A stretch of DNA of 64,000 nucleotides from an uncultured Planctomycetales bacterium (GTDB lineage Bacteria > Planctomycetota > Planctomycetia > Pirellulales > S012-138), in NCBI GenBank assembly GCA_937982665.1, contig CALJLD010000084.1, positions 1 to 64,000 on the forward strand, written 5' to 3'. The notes beneath the pieces were generated by a model. That model made no database searches. It was given only the letters and a program-made list of their open reading frames with translations, and was not told the DNA's origin. Each line of letters begins with the position of its first letter. Within the stretch, counting starts at the first letter, position 1. Shown piece by piece: positions 62,690-64,000 of this stretch. A program made the position numbers and the translations under genes.

Positions 62690-63565
62690 TCAGCTCGTGA
62701 AGGCGATGTTCCGCACAATCTTCCAACGACCTTGTTGGCTGCACGCAACGCCCAACAAGGTTCCGTTTTGATCGAATGCGGCAAACTCGCATTCGGAGTC
62801 TTGTTGCAAGCTCGTTGCCAGTACCTGACCGTTGACCAGGCGCTGAATTTCGCTTGCATTGAACGTTTGTCGCGGCAAGTCTGCAATCGTGCATTCAGGC
62901 GGCATGAGGGAGTCGCCAATCATCGCTTCGGAAAGTTCGTCCGCAGAGATCGCATCTTCCAAGGCGAATGGTCCCACCGCCGTGCGAACCAACGAAGACA
63001 TGACCGCGCCAGTTCCAAGGCTGACAGCTAAATCCCGGCCAAGCGAACGTATGTAAGTTCCGCTTCCGCAGGCAACCTCAAGCTGCAGCTTGGGGTAGTC
63101 ATAGTCAGCAATGCGAATCTCATCGATCCTGACATTTCGCGCTGGCAGCGTGACCGCCTCGCCACTGCGAGCCAACTTATAGGCCCGCTTCCCTTTGACC
63201 TTAATCGCCGAGTAAGCAGGCGGCCGCTGCGGAATCTCACCCAGGAAGTTGGGAATCGCCGCTTCGATCTCTCTTCGAGTTGGCCGCGGCGGATCATCCA
63301 ACACCACAACCTCGCCTTCGATGTCTTCGGTATCGCTGGCTCGGCCGAGCAGAAACTCCGCAAGATATCGCTTTGCGCCTCTTTGCGCATACTCGATCAA
63401 CCGAGTCGCCCGACCGACGGCAACCACCAGCACGCCTGTCGCCAGCGGATCGAGCGTGCCAGCATGGCCGGCTTTTGTGGGCCGCACGAGTTTTTGCACC
63501 ACATTTACCGCGTCGCGAGAAGTCCAGCCTTGGGGCTTATTCAGGTTCAAGAAACCGCAGAACAT
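62690..63565 (-). CDS. truB: tRNA pseudouridine(55) synthase TruB
   Basis: A 291-residue enzyme from ATG 63565; a TTG at 63586 would add seven residues. It converts U55 of the T-loop of tRNAs to pseudouridine. The catalytic motif AGHAGTLDPLATG places the nucleophile at Asp39. Other family marks are GFLNLNKPQGWTS at the N-terminus, QRPPAYSAIKVKGKRAYKLAR, the KVxCSxGTYIRSL-type segment (VACGSGTYIRSLGRDL) and the SLVRTAVGPF end of the catalytic domain. A degenerate PUA-like C-terminal part follows (about 215-291). It normally lies in a cluster with rbfA and rpsO; neither is seen in the window on this side. The cell has one such enzyme, so this is a core gene. Confidence 0.94.
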   Translation of the reverse strand: MFCGFLNLNKPQGWTSRDAVNVVQKLVRPTKAGHAGTLDPLATGVLVVAVGRATRLIEYAQRGAKRYLAEFLLGRASDTEDIEGEVVVLDDPPRPTRREIEAAIPNFLGEIPQRPPAYSAIKVKGKRAYKLARSGEAVTLPARNVRIDEIRIADYDYPKLQLEVACGSGTYIRSLGRDLAVSLGTGAVMSSLVRTAVGPFALEDAISADELSEAMIGDSLMPPECTIADLPRQTFNASEIQRLVNGQVLATSLQQDSECEFAAFDQNGTLLGVACSQQGRWKIVRNIAFTS

Positions 63566-63648
63566 AGGGGAGTCGCAAAGCAGCAAGTCGTCTCGGGAAA
63601 TTGGGCGAAACAGCCAGCTTGTCGCGTTTCCGGGCGCGCGTCAATTCG

Positions 63649-63678
63649 TTGCGACACCATTTGGCAATTCGCTAGAAT
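63649..63678 (+). promoter_or_regulatory. Candidate promoter of the last gene
   Basis: TTGCGA (63649-63654), an 18-bp spacer and TAGAAT (63673-63678), about 170 bp before ATG 63848. The -10 box is preceded by GC as in the other candidate promoters. Confidence 0.4.
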
Positions 63679-63847
63679 GCGGCTGGCGACGCGAGCAGTC
63701 ACAAGCCGAGAATCGCGAATGCTGCTGAGCTGGCCGTGGCGAACTCACCCGCACGAGTTGGCCCGCGCAGATCTGTTCAGCGTCGCAAATCCAGGAACAG
63801 AACCAGTCCATTGCGGGGTTCGCAATTGCGAACCCATGAGGAATGCT

Positions 63848-64000
63848 ATGACACGCAAGGTTGCCACTGGACTTATGACATGCGTGGTTGCCGCATGCTT
63901 GATTACCGCAAGTGATTCAAGCGCTCGCGCTCAGCAATACGGCACTACCGTGCAGTTGCCGACGTTCTCATTCTTCTCGGTCAGCACAACGGTTCTCGCG
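63848..64000 (+). CDS. Small exported protein, 5' part only (runs off the window)
   Basis: 51 codons are visible from ATG 63848, preceded by GAGGA at five bases; an in-frame ATG at 63836 would add four residues. A signal peptide (MTRKVATGLMTCVVAACLITA) is followed by SSARAQQYGTTVQLPTFSFF. The mature N-terminus QQYGTTVQLPTF followed by SVSTTV resembles small planctomycete exported proteins that I cannot name further. The gene continues beyond base 64000. Confidence 0.7.
   Translation, partial: MTRKVATGLMTCVVAACLITASDSSARAQQYGTTVQLPTFSFFSVSTTVLA

Noticed and set aside
1..64000. tRNA, rRNA, insertion sequences, prophage or plasmid functions
   Set aside because: No T-loop/anticodon patterns, transposase motifs, terminal repeats or phage genes were seen by eye; a covariance-model search was not possible.

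Overview
The window looks like chromosomal DNA of a planctomycete (Planctomycetota, probably Pirellulales-like). This placement rests on gene content and was not tested by a search. The pointers are a type II secretion/type IV pilus locus with a very large GspK-like protein (2132 aa), a twin-arginine Gfo/Idh/MocA oxidoreductase, a DUF1573 protein, many secreted proteins and lipoproteins of unknown function, and an ECF sigma/anti-sigma pair. There is no rRNA, tRNA, CRISPR array, insertion sequence or prophage that I can recognise.

Left part (1-27 kb): mostly independent housekeeping and envelope genes. In order these are the C-terminal end of a coiled-coil protein, a polytopic membrane protein, a lipoprotein metallopeptidase, a membrane-anchored beta-lactamase-like serine hydrolase with a TMEM175-like channel, a TolB-like propeller, a PadR regulator with a membrane protein behind a double operator, and a class III aminotransferase. 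An ECF sigma/anti-sigma/mono-haem operon, a beta-ketoacyl-ACP synthase, an mraZ without its usual rsmH partner, an MFS transporter, a penicillin-acylase-family hydrolase, a gamma carbonic anhydrase-like protein, an orphan oligopeptide ABC ATPase and the oxidoreductase follow.

Centre (28.5-46.2 kb): the main system of the window, all on the plus strand. It holds a GspE/PilB ATPase, PilT, a second GspE/PilB ATPase, GspF/PilC with an extra hydrophobic segment, four class III-signal prepilins (the first frameshifted) and the 2132-aa GspK-like protein, and it ends at a strong terminator. Together they could build and retract or pump a pseudopilus. Secretin, prepilin peptidase and the GspL/M (PilM/N/O) platform are not in the window.

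Right part (46.2-64 kb): glycogen phosphorylase, a gap with five 21-bp tandem repeats, a divergent acyl-CoA dehydrogenase-like protein, a large secreted protein, UDP-GlcNAc 2-epimerase, a translationally coupled HEAT-repeat/secreted protein pair, a TIM-barrel isomerase, a DUF1573 protein, three tandem tiny lipoproteins of one family with terminators after the first two, truB, and the start of a small secreted protein.

The best candidates for something undescribed are the giant GspK-like protein with its locus, the tandem family of roughly 50-residue lipoproteins, and the third gene of the sigma/anti-sigma operon, which combines one haem-binding motif with a secretin-like loop.
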